This document shows, piece after piece, positions 36,608-44,707 of a DNA stretch of 64,000 bases. Both the position numbers and the translations under genes were made by a program. How positions within the stretch are numbered: position 1 is the stretch's first letter; every line of letters begins with the position of its first letter. Location of the stretch: positions 124,001 through 188,000 of the forward strand of contig CAZCZO010000001.1 of NCBI GenBank assembly GCA_964503275.1, written 5' to 3'. A model generated the notes under the pieces. That model was not told where the DNA came from. It saw only the letters and a list, made by a program, of their open reading frames with translations, and made no database searches. Source of the stretch: DASRAP01 sp964503275 (lineage in GTDB: Bacteria; Gemmatimonadota; Gemmatimonadetes; Gemmatimonadales; Gemmatimonadaceae).

Positions 36608-38728
36608 ATGAGTGACGTCACTTGGACTCCCGACCCGGAATCGACCCGTCGCTTCGAAGCCGACTTGCAGCGAGGGGCAGCCGGGCGGGCATGGCATGAA
36701 CTTCGCCGAGACGCGGAGCGCCTCGCGCTGTTGCCTGCGTTTGACCAACTGATCACCCTCGATATGAACCGGATCGAGGAGCTACCGCACCAGATTCGCG
36801 TGGCGCAGCAGGTACTCCAGCGGCCCATGAGCGGGCGGGCGATCCTCGCGGACGAAGTTGGTTTAGGCAAGACCATCGAGGCCGGAATCATCCTGAAAGA
36901 GCTCTCGGTCCGCGGTCTGGCTCGGCGCATCCTGATCCTCACACCCGCGTCGCTCGTCGGCCAGTGGGTCGAGGAGCTGCAAGACAAGTTTCTGATCGAG
37001 TTCCGCCCGATCGAAGCGCCGTCCGATTGGCGCGACACCACGCACGCAATTGCGTCATACGATCGCGCACGCCAGCCGAAGCATGAGCGCGAGCTGCTCA
37101 AGCACCGCTGGGACCTCGTGATCATCGACGAAGCCCACAAGTGCAAGAATCCAGACACTGCCCGTTACAAGCTCCTGCAGCGGATCGAGCGGTCCTACAT
37201 CCTTTTGCTCACGGCGACCCCGCTTCAGAACGACTTGCGCGAGCTTCACAGCCTAGTGACTCTGCTCCGCCCCGGTCACTTCGGTACTTGGCCTGAATTT
37301 CGTCGGCAGTATGTGAAGGGCGGCAACGACCGCGAAGTGAACCGCCCTGAACTGCTCCGCGAGCTCACCTCGCAGATCATGGTGCGCACGAGGCGCGCTA
37401 GTGTCGCGGACGTGATCAACCTGCCACCGCGCCGCCCCATTCAGCCGGTGATCACGCTGAGTGCCGAGGAGGGCGCTCTCTATCAGACGACCGCCCGATT
37501 CCTTCGCGATCTCTACAGCGAAGGCTTCCGTACGGCGTCGCCCGAAGAGTCGCTTAGCGACACGCGCAAGCGAAAGGCTCGGAGCGGCAAGGGCATCTAC
37601 CTCCTGGAATGCCTTCGACTGGCCCAGCGGCTCTGTTCATCGTCGCACGCGTTCAACCGTTCAATGACGTCCATGGCCGCCGGTGAGATGATCACACCCG
37701 CGTACCGCGCTCGAGCCCACGAGCTCGCTGACCAGGCCGCGGCGGTCACGAAGCACGCGAAGCTCGACTCGCTCAACACACTGATCTCCTCGTCGCCGGA
37801 CCAGTTCGTCGTCTTCAGCGAGCACCTGCCGACCATCGACCTGATAGAGAAGGCGGTGGGCGAACATGGGCGGCTGGGCATTCGATTCACCGGTGATCTG
37901 ACCCGCGACCAACGGCGCGTTGCTCTCAAACGATTCAAGACCCAGCCGGGGAGCGTGCTCATCAGTACTCGTGCCGGAACCGAAGGTCTCAACCTCCAGT
38001 TCTGCCATCAACTTGTGAATTACGAGCTGCCGTGGAATCCGATGATCGTGGAGCAGCGCATCGGTCGAGTCCACCGCATCGGGCAGCGCAATGAGGTCAA
38101 GATCTTCAATTACGCAGCGTCAGACACGGTGGAGTCTCACATCCTTCGCCTCCTGCACTCGAAGATCCGGCTGTTCGAGCTAGTCGTTGGAGAGCTAGAC
38201 ATGATTCTCGGCAAGGACGACGACGATGACGGAGAGAGCATCGAGGGCCACTTGGGGCGACTCTGGTTGGAAGCTGAATCGGACGAGACCTTCGCGCAGG
38301 GCGTCGACGCATACGGTGATGAACTCTCCTCGCGCCGTCAAACCGCTGTGGATCACGAACAACTGATCGGCCAGATCTCCGCAGCAGACTCCGCAGGTCG
38401 ACTCGCACAGGAGTTCGACGCGCTCTCTATCGCCGGTCGACTTCGGCTCGGCTTTGGTACCGCGCATGTGCATCTCGCCCAGGGGTTTGATGCCCAACGC
38501 GCCAGCCTTGGCATCCACGTCGCCGAGGTGATGGAGTCCCTCGCGAACGCCGACCATGTGGAGCGCGCAGGCGTGGACCCAGACTATGGCCCGCTCCATC
38601 GGATCGTCGGGCGCAGCGGTCGTGACCGCTACCTGTTGCTCCGCGCCCAAGCGGAGAGACTTCCCATGACGCTGGTGGATATCCAGGTCGACACAACTGC
38701 ACCCGTACCAGCTGGGCCACGTGTCTGA
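36608..38728 (+). CDS. SNF2/RapA-type DEAD-box ATPase (helicase), defence-island
   Basis: This 706-residue protein is a SNF2-superfamily ATPase. Walker A lies in ADEVGLGKTIEAG near residue 81, the DEAH box in IIDEAHKCK near 174, motif III in LLTATPLQN, and motif VI in QRIGRVHRIGQ near 482. It lacks large accessory domains. A short acidic stretch (DDDDDGES) follows the ATPase core, and the last ~150 residues are of unknown type. It resembles RapA/YqhH-like and DISARM DrmD-like ATPases by motif order, but is much shorter than DrmD. The stop overlaps the next gene by eight bases, so the pair is coupled. The ATG at 36608 is preferred over a longer frame that overlaps the channel gene. Confidence 0.92.
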   Translation: MSDVTWTPDPESTRRFEADLQRGAAGRAWHELRRDAERLALLPAFDQLITLDMNRIEELPHQIRVAQQVLQRPMSGRAILADEVGLGKTIEAGIILKELSVRGLARRILILTPASLVGQWVEELQDKFLIEFRPIEAPSDWRDTTHAIASYDRARQPKHERELLKHRWDLVIIDEAHKCKNPDTARYKLLQRIERSYILLLTATPLQNDLRELHSLVTLLRPGHFGTWPEFRRQYVKGGNDREVNRPELLRELTSQIMVRTRRASVADVINLPPRRPIQPVITLSAEEGALYQTTARFLRDLYSEGFRTASPEESLSDTRKRKARSGKGIYLLECLRLAQRLCSSSHAFNRSMTSMAAGEMITPAYRARAHELADQAAAVTKHAKLDSLNTLISSSPDQFVVFSEHLPTIDLIEKAVGEHGRLGIRFTGDLTRDQRRVALKRFKTQPGSVLISTRAGTEGLNLQFCHQLVNYELPWNPMIVEQRIGRVHRIGQRNEVKIFNYAASDTVESHILRLLHSKIRLFELVVGELDMILGKDDDDDGESIEGHLGRLWLEAESDETFAQGVDAYGDELSSRRQTAVDHEQLIGQISAADSAGRLAQEFDALSIAGRLRLGFGTAHVHLAQGFDAQRASLGIHVAEVMESLANADHVERAGVDPDYGPLHRIVGRSGRDRYLLLRAQAERLPMTLVDIQVDTTAPVPAGPRV

Positions 38729-40826
38729 TCAGATGCAACCGGTGTCCGAGGTTGACCCTCGACCGCTACGCCTCCTCGAACGATACGCGTCGCTCTCGGG
38801 GGCGGTGCTGACTGACGTTGGCGATCACCTGCTCGAACTCAACCTTCCGCCGCATGAGGCGCGCTGGTTCGGCGGGCGAACGGACGTTCGGATCGCTCTG
38901 ACGCCGACCGCGTTAGACGACGATCCGACGGCTGAGATACTCGCCAATGGCAGCGGGCTGCTGCAGCAGGTCATCGACGCCATACGCGACCGAGGCAGCC
39001 TTGATGATCGAGGCGTAGTTCAGCCGGCCGAGGGAAGCGTGAGTGAGTCGCCGGCGCTGGGCATCCCGGTACACGGTATCGTCGCGCCGCAGCCAGTCAT
39101 CCAGCGCAGCTATCTGCCCGTAGGGCGCCTACTCGCAAGGCTTAGTGTCCATGCAGGTCCCACGATTATGGAGCGGCTGGTCGAGTCCGATGTCGTCGAC
39201 CTTACATCGGGTCGTACCGTAGCCCCCGCCATCGCAGCCGGTTGCGCCACATATGGCGACGCACCCGCGACCGTCGCGATGCCAGCTGGGGATTATCCCA
39301 CCGTGGAACGACTTCCGATTCCAAAATTGATTGAGGCGCTGTTCAATGACCTTGAACGCCAGCTAGCTGCCGAGCTCATGGATGTGCGCGCTGAGTCGAC
39401 GCGTGCGCTCACGCAAGAGCTCAATCGGCTCGATAAGTACTACAGTCAACTGCTGGAAGACATCGCACCCGCCGATTCGAGCGACGACGCGAAATCTCGC
39501 CGAGCGGCGATCACTGCTGACCGTGATCGACGACGTGCCGACGAGGCGCACCGTCACGCCGTGCGCATCTCCGTTCATCCCGTGCAACTCGTCGAGTGGC
39601 GGGTCCTAGCCGAGCAAGTCGTATGGAGCGTGGCCAGTCCCGCTGGCAAAGTAGCGCCGTTCGGAGCGAGTCGCTTCCTTGCTGGTCAGTGTGACTGGCA
39701 ATGGTCGTGTCCGTCATGCGGGGCCCAGCCGGATACACTGCGCGTATGTGACGACGGCCATGTGGGGTGTGGCTCATGCAGTGACCGTTGCGGTATGTGT
39801 GGAAAGGACACGTGTAAGGAGCATGGGTTGGCGACGTGTGCGATCGACGGGCAGCCGGCCTGCGCTGATCATTCGTCAGCGTGCCGTTGCTGCGAGTCCG
39901 TATACTGTAGTGTGCACTCGGCACATTGCGACGCGGCGGACCATGACGTGTGCACGCGTTGTGCTGTGTCCTGCGGCCTGTGCAATGCTGCTCTCTGTAC
40001 CATGCACGCCGGCCGATCGGCGCACTCAGCTCCCCATGGAGTCCGTTGGCTCTGCACGAGCTGCACGGTGCTCTGCGAGGGTGGCGCGAACGAGCCAATT
40101 GGCGTCGACGAGGCGGAGAGGTGCGTCAGTTGTGAGCGATATGTCTGCGCCACTCACGCGACGTACTGCGCGATTGACGGCCGACTGCACTGTTCGTCGC
40201 ATCTGCGCCGCTCTGACAAGAGCGGACGGCTCCTGTGTGAGGAGCACCGAGCGGGGTGCGCAGAGGAGAGGCACGCTGTGTACGGCGTAGACGAAGTGGA
40301 GGCCTGTGCGACCTGTGGCCTCACAACCTGCGCTGACCATCATGGAGTCTGTACTGAGGACGGCCGCCCCCACTGCCTATCGCACTTGGCGGCGCTGACC
40401 GACCAAGCGAACAGCGTGGCGTGTGCCGTGCACCGCGAGGTATGCGTAGTCGATGGGCTGGCGTTCTCCCTCGGAACGACAAGTCTCTGCCCTATCTGTA
40501 CCCAAGCCGCTTGCCCCAAGCACCTTCGGCCGTGCAAGAATTGTGGGCGGCGCGGGTGTGTACGTCACGTGAACGCCGACCTCTGCCAGATTTGCGGGAA
40601 ACTCGCGTTAGATGCTAATCCTTCTGACGAGGTGCTGGCAGCAGTCGCGGATGCTGCAAGAGACTTCTCCGTCAAAGGGCGCCGCATGGCGGTCGATGGG
40701 ACGCATACCCTGGTGGAGCTGACAGGCAGTTGGGGGCGGCGAATGATCGTAGCCATTCGCCATGGGGATACGCGGGCTGAGATTGTGATGAAGCATGGGC
40801 TGCTGGGGTCTGAGCGGGTGCGGTAG
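38721..40826 (+). CDS. Large cysteine-rich zinc-finger protein partnered with the SNF2 ATPase
   Basis: This is a 701-residue protein of unrecognised family. Residues 1-110 form an alpha/beta domain that recalls the YqhG-type partner of Bacillus RapA-like ATPases; this is from memory and weak. Residues 230-300 are a helical, charged region. Residues 324-630 contain more than 40 cysteines in about seven imperfect units of CxxC-x4-CxxH-x4-C, for instance CGMCGKDTCKEH, CVSCERYVCATH and CATCGLTTCADH. These resemble RING/B-box-like treble-clef zinc sites. The C-terminal 70 residues are a small separate domain. It starts with GTG inside the helicase gene (eight-base overlap), so it is co-translated. 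Confidence 0.85.
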   Translation: MSDQMQPVSEVDPRPLRLLERYASLSGAVLTDVGDHLLELNLPPHEARWFGGRTDVRIALTPTALDDDPTAEILANGSGLLQQVIDAIRDRGSLDDRGVVQPAEGSVSESPALGIPVHGIVAPQPVIQRSYLPVGRLLARLSVHAGPTIMERLVESDVVDLTSGRTVAPAIAAGCATYGDAPATVAMPAGDYPTVERLPIPKLIEALFNDLERQLAAELMDVRAESTRALTQELNRLDKYYSQLLEDIAPADSSDDAKSRRAAITADRDRRRADEAHRHAVRISVHPVQLVEWRVLAEQVVWSVASPAGKVAPFGASRFLAGQCDWQWSCPSCGAQPDTLRVCDDGHVGCGSCSDRCGMCGKDTCKEHGLATCAIDGQPACADHSSACRCCESVYCSVHSAHCDAADHDVCTRCAVSCGLCNAALCTMHAGRSAHSAPHGVRWLCTSCTVLCEGGANEPIGVDEAERCVSCERYVCATHATYCAIDGRLHCSSHLRRSDKSGRLLCEEHRAGCAEERHAVYGVDEVEACATCGLTTCADHHGVCTEDGRPHCLSHLAALTDQANSVACAVHREVCVVDGLAFSLGTTSLCPICTQAACPKHLRPCKNCGRRGCVRHVNADLCQICGKLALDANPSDEVLAAVADAARDFSVKGRRMAVDGTHTLVELTGSWGRRMIVAIRHGDTRAEIVMKHGLLGSERVR

Positions 40827-40926
40827 CGGCTCAGGATACGTGCGCACGGACGCCAGACTTGCGCGGACCGTCGCTCGACGTAGCGACGGAATCAGCGGCC
40901 CCGTCCCCGCTGCTCGGGTGCTTCGG

Positions 40927-41507
40927 ATGCTGGAGCTGCGCTACGGTCCCGAGGAAATGGTGGCCACCCGGCGCGACCTTGTGCCTAGTGAGATGGATGA
41001 GCGGCGGTGCGTCTTAATAGAACACGACTTGCTACTCTGTCATCGGGGCTGGACCGGAGTTGATGGTTGTCGCGTGCATTACTGTCCGACGTGCAGCGGC
41101 TGGGAGGCTAGGCGGGTCGAGATCAGCACCCACTCACAGCGGTCGCCAGGCAAAGAGTCTTGGATCGGAGGAGCCTCCGGGCGATCGGGCCTGAGCGTCA
41201 ATTATGTAGTGTGGAGGGATGAGGCCGCTGCTGAGTTGTACATCGACACGGGCGATCGTGATGAGAACAAGCGCGTCTTGGATAGCTCGCATGCCAAGAA
41301 GGGCGCGATTGAGGCGGCGTTTAGTGGACCCTGGAGTGGGAGCGTCTGGACGACAAGCGGGCCTCTCGCATCCGATACACCGAGCGCACGGGTGGCCTTT
41401 CTGCCGGGGAGGCGGGTTGGCCAGCGGTTTGGGATCCACTTATTGACGCTATGCGTCGGCTCACGGGGGCGCTTCGGCCCCACGTTCGCGACGCGGGCCA
41501 AGGTTAG
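40927..41507 (+). pseudogene. DUF4268-type protein, frameshifted
   Basis: The first frame encodes GLSVNYVVWRDEAAAELYID and TGDRDENKRVLDSSHAKKG, the start of a DUF4268 domain. Near 41330, in the GGACCC|CTGGAG context, one base is missing. The expected continuation LEWERLDDKRASRIRY ... LIDAMRRLTGALRPHV is in the next frame, ending at TAG 41505-41507. The N-terminal ~130 residues contain a lone YCPTC and cannot be assigned. DUF4268 proteins often accompany restriction systems. The gene should give no full product unless a programmed shift occurs. Confidence 0.7.
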
Positions 41508-41693
41508 GGAATTCACAAATGCTGTTTACGAGCGACACGACGCAACGCACGGACGCCCCGGCCCCTCGTACCACCTTGGCGGCAGAAGAGTTCTCCAAGG
41601 AGGCTGAGCGAGCAACCGCTGAGGGCTTCCGGTCGACCAGCGTTTAGAAAGACTTCTCCACTGAGACCACCTCGTCCTTCCACTTCAGCACCC

Positions 41694-42431
41694 ATGACCT
41701 TTCGAATCGTAGTCTGGAACTGCAGCATGGCGCTGCACAAGAAGGTCGAGCGCCTCATGTCGCTCAAGCCTGACCTCGCCATCATTCCCGAATGCGCCGA
41801 ACCCGACGTGATCCGGGCCAAGTCGCCTGACTTCGCGTTCACCGACTGCGAGTGGACGGGCGAGCAGAGCAATAAAGGCCTCGGCGTGTTCAGCTTCGGC
41901 AGTCTGACCCTGCGGCGACATCAGAGCTGGGATCGATCGCACCACATTTTCATTCCGATCGAGGTGCGCGGGGCCGTAGCGCTCAACCTGCTCGCCGTGT
42001 GGGCGTTTAACCATCGTGTTCCCGCTACGGTCTCACCTAACCCCAAGACCACCGCAGCCGCGATTGAGCACTACCAGAAGTTCCTCGCCGCAGCCCCTGG
42101 ATGCGTCGCGGGCGACTTCAATGCCAATGCGCACTGGGACGCCGTCGGTCGCTATGCGAAGTTCAGCACCGTTGATGGCCTGCTGCAGGGCGCTGGCCTC
42201 CGTAGCGCCTTCCACGCCAAGCACGACGTCGAACTCGGAAGGGAGACGGACCACCCTACCCACTTCTTCCAGCGTAACGCTGAACGCGGCTTCCATATCG
42301 ACTATGCATACGTGCCTGCAGCGTGGGTCCCCGACCTCAACAGCGTCACCATCGGCACAGCTGAGGAATGGATCGGGGTGAGCGACCATGCGCCGCTGAT
42401 CGTGGATGTGACGCTGCCAGGAACTAACTGA
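41694..42431 (+). CDS. Endonuclease/exonuclease/phosphatase-family protein
   Basis: This 245-residue protein has the metal-dependent EEP fold. The opening strand is FRIVVWNCSM, followed by a Glu in IIPECAEPD. The GDFNANAHWD motif, HIDYAYVP and the terminal SDHAPLIVDV supply the catalytic Asp, Asn and His. No signal peptide is present, so it is cytosolic. Such proteins in defence islands are usually DNases or RNases; phosphatase action is also possible. It stands alone between a broken DUF4268 gene and an IS scrap. Confidence 0.9.
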   Translation: MTFRIVVWNCSMALHKKVERLMSLKPDLAIIPECAEPDVIRAKSPDFAFTDCEWTGEQSNKGLGVFSFGSLTLRRHQSWDRSHHIFIPIEVRGAVALNLLAVWAFNHRVPATVSPNPKTTAAAIEHYQKFLAAAPGCVAGDFNANAHWDAVGRYAKFSTVDGLLQGAGLRSAFHAKHDVELGRETDHPTHFFQRNAERGFHIDYAYVPAAWVPDLNSVTIGTAEEWIGVSDHAPLIVDVTLPGTN

Positions 42432-42574
42432 CCTGTCCTTGCTCGCGAGCGGGATCAGCTTCTCAGTGGCATCTTCGGTGGCGGTGCGTGTAATAGCCCA
42501 CTGCATGCCTGCTCAGGGGAACCGTTCTCACCGGACTTATCCATGAGCATCGCGGTGGTCGCAGGGTTCAAGCG

Positions 42575-42757
42575 GTGGACGGCCGGTGGAAGTCAGCACT
42601 GGTGCTGGAGATCCTGCGGGGTCGGACGACGATCAGCGAGGCGTCGCGGCAGTTTGACCTGGCGCCGTCGGAGATTGAAGCGTGGATTGACCAACTTGGT
42701 ATCTCGCACCAGCTCAGGCGGCTGGCCAATTATGGTTGTACGCGATGCCGCTGGTGA
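42575..42757 (+). pseudogene. IS3-family OrfA fragment
   Basis: This short frame encodes GRWKSALVLEILRG and TTISEASRQFDLAPSEIEAW, the helix-turn-helix of an IS3-type OrfA. The similarity stops after about 40 residues. No inverted repeats or OrfB are visible, so it is a relic. Confidence 0.6.
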
Positions 42758-42814
42758 GCAAGCGGTGTGCGAACTGATTGAGCGTGTGGTGGCCGCACGA
42801 GGGGCTGCAGTGGG

Positions 42815-42847
42815 TTGACAAAATATCACCCACGGATATAATATCAC
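42815..42847 (+). promoter_or_regulatory. Consensus sigma70 promoter with tandem AATATCAC repeats
   Basis: TTGACA (42815-42820) and TATAAT (42837-42842) are perfect consensus boxes with a 16-base spacer. AATATCAC occurs at 42822-42829 and again at 42840-42847, an 18-base period. The second copy overlaps the -10 box, which suits an autorepressor. The -10 ends seven bases before the ATG at 42850, so the mRNA is probably leaderless. Confidence 0.8.
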
Positions 42848-42849
42848 TC

Positions 42850-43140
42850 ATGTCTGTCGACCCTCGTCACGCACCTCTTTCGGCGGCCGACGCGAAGAGC
42901 TTAGCCCGGCGAATCGTCGAGGATGGTGTGGTGGTCGTTTCGAAGCACGCGGCCGACGCGATGACCGACGATGAGCTCGACACGACCGACTGCCTGAACC
43001 TGCTTCGTGCCGGCGTGTTCGAGAACCCCGAGCTCATCAACGATGAGTGGAGATATCGCGTGTCGACGCAGCGGATCTGCATCGTTATCACCTTCGTGTC
43101 AGGTGACCGCCTGCGCCTTGTAACAGCCTGGAGGCTCTAG
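42850..43140 (+). CDS. DUF4258-domain toxin
   Basis: This 96-residue protein of the DUF4258 family has SKHAADAMTDDEL in the N-terminal half and WRYRVSTQRICIVITFVSGDRLRLVTAW as split beta strands. DUF4258 proteins are RNase-like toxins in known pairs with MqsA-like antitoxins. The ATG is the first base region after the -10 box and has no Shine-Dalgarno sequence. The antitoxin gene starts two bases after its stop, so the pair is one operon with the toxin first. Confidence 0.85.
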   Translation: MSVDPRHAPLSAADAKSLARRIVEDGVVVVSKHAADAMTDDELDTTDCLNLLRAGVFENPELINDEWRYRVSTQRICIVITFVSGDRLRLVTAWRL

Positions 43141-43142
43141 TA

Positions 43143-43661
43143 ATGAAGTGCGACGACTGCGGTGCAGAAGCGACCGTCGAGCGCGACGCGGTGCGCCGCT
43201 ACGACATCGGTGGATTGCCCCATATCGTGTTGCACGGCGTTGAGGTGACGCGTTGCGACAGCTGCGGCGCGGAATCGATCGCCATTCCGCGCATCGCCCA
43301 ACTGCACCGCGCACTCGCGTTCAACTTTGTGAGTCAGCACCGCATGCTGGCACCGGTCGAGATTCGCTTCTTGCGCAAGCACGTGGGCCTCTCTGGTGCC
43401 GACTTCGCACAACGTATGGGAGTTGCCCGTGAGACTGTGTCGCGCTGGGAGAGCGGTTCGCAGCCCATGGGAGCCGTCGCCGATCGATTGCTACGACTAC
43501 TGGTGGTGACTCACCAGCCGTCGGAGTCGTACGCGGTTGACGACATGCTCGCGGAGCTGACCGATTCCCCAGCGCCTGAGAAGCTCGCGCCGGTCTCGAT
43601 GTGGAACAGCGGCAAGGCGGGGTGGGCGACGGCGGAGGGGCGCGAACTGACGGGTGTCTGA
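43143..43661 (+). CDS. MqsA-like antitoxin with zinc-binding and HTH domains
   Basis: This is a 172-residue protein. The N-terminal domain has two CxxC pairs (CDDC, CDSC) that bind zinc in known MqsA proteins. The C-terminal half is an XRE-type helix-turn-helix (LSGADFAQRMGVARETVSRWESG). It should neutralise the DUF4258 toxin and repress the operon through the tandem AATATCAC repeats. A C-terminal extension of about 50 residues follows the HTH. It is convergent with mcrC, five bases apart. Confidence 0.88.
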   Translation: MKCDDCGAEATVERDAVRRYDIGGLPHIVLHGVEVTRCDSCGAESIAIPRIAQLHRALAFNFVSQHRMLAPVEIRFLRKHVGLSGADFAQRMGVARETVSRWESGSQPMGAVADRLLRLLVVTHQPSESYAVDDMLAELTDSPAPEKLAPVSMWNSGKAGWATAEGRELTGV

Positions 43662-43666
43662 TCGCA

Positions 43667-44707
43667 CTAGGATTGAACAGTCGCCACCAACGCCTCCCGC
43701 ACCTCCCACCACCTGCGCGACAGATCCACCGTAACCACCCGAACCCGCTGCCCGTGAATCGTCAGGTCCACGCTCACGGACTCCGTCACCCGCGGATACA
43801 CGAGCATACCCTCGACTGTCCCCGCTGCACGCGTCAACGCCAGGTGCCGCATGTACGACGCCAGTTGGTATAGATGCCCCGAACGGATCGATGTCTTGTC
43901 GAACCGCTGCGTCAGGGCCTCGGCGTAGTACTTCGCGTCCAGCACGATCGTCCGCGTCGGTGACTCCAGCACGAGGTCCGTGCGCATCGTCGGAAGCAGC
44001 GCCAGCGCGGTCGCGTCCCCCTCGGCGTCCCACCGCAACGTCGGCGCGCTCACCGAGAAGGTCCGCTGCTCACGCTCGTAAAACCGCAGCAGGAACGCCT
44101 CGAATAGCTGGGCCATCTGCCGGTCGTCGCGAGTGAAGTCGCGGAAGACCATGTCACCGCTGGTCTCGCTCACCAACAGGTTCCGGTGGACCAGTTCGCA
44201 AACGTCGAGGATGAACCGATAGGTACTGCGGTTCGATGTCACTCGCACGCGGCGAAAGTCTCCATCGCTGAGCACCATCGGCGTCACCCCGGGCATACGG
44301 CGGCACAGGTCGCGCAGCGACTCCGCGCTTCGGCCGTCCATGCTCCGCTCTGCCGCCAGGCGCCGGAGGGTGGTCAGGATGATCCGGTTCGCGGGGGTGT
44401 CGATGGACAGCTCATCGTACGAGCACCAAGCACGGGCTCGGCTGAAGCTCAGGTGCTTGACCGACGCCCCCATCTCGATGCGGCCCCGCACCCCCGCGAG
44501 CTCAGCGGACTCGGTCACGTATGCACGGTCCAGCCCCCGCTTGAGGAGGTGTGTGACTCCCCCTTCCAACACGCGCGCGAACAGCTCCACTAGGCTCATG
44601 TCGGCCTCTGGGCGCACAGAAACCAGGTCGGCCTCGTCGAGGCAGTCCCAGGCGTAGGCGAGTAGGTAGTAGATGTTCTCTACCGGGATCCGACCGCGGG
44701 CAGGCAT
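43667..44707 (-). CDS. mcrC: McrC, nuclease subunit of McrBC
   Basis: This 346-residue protein has the McrC-type start IPVENIYYLLAYAWD. The PD-(D/E)xK nuclease core is seen as TDLVLESPTRTIVLDAKYY near residue 250. The ATG overlaps the mcrB stop (TGATG), so the two are co-translated. McrC supplies DNA cleavage when McrB recognises methylated DNA and hydrolyses GTP. The length is as in E. coli McrC. The longer open frame upstream overlaps mcrB and is not used. Confidence 0.93.
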   Translation of the reverse strand: MPARGRIPVENIYYLLAYAWDCLDEADLVSVRPEADMSLVELFARVLEGGVTHLLKRGLDRAYVTESAELAGVRGRIEMGASVKHLSFSRARAWCSYDELSIDTPANRIILTTLRRLAAERSMDGRSAESLRDLCRRMPGVTPMVLSDGDFRRVRVTSNRSTYRFILDVCELVHRNLLVSETSGDMVFRDFTRDDRQMAQLFEAFLLRFYEREQRTFSVSAPTLRWDAEGDATALALLPTMRTDLVLESPTRTIVLDAKYYAEALTQRFDKTSIRSGHLYQLASYMRHLALTRAAGTVEGMLVYPRVTESVSVDLTIHGQRVRVVTVDLSRRWWEVREALVATVQS

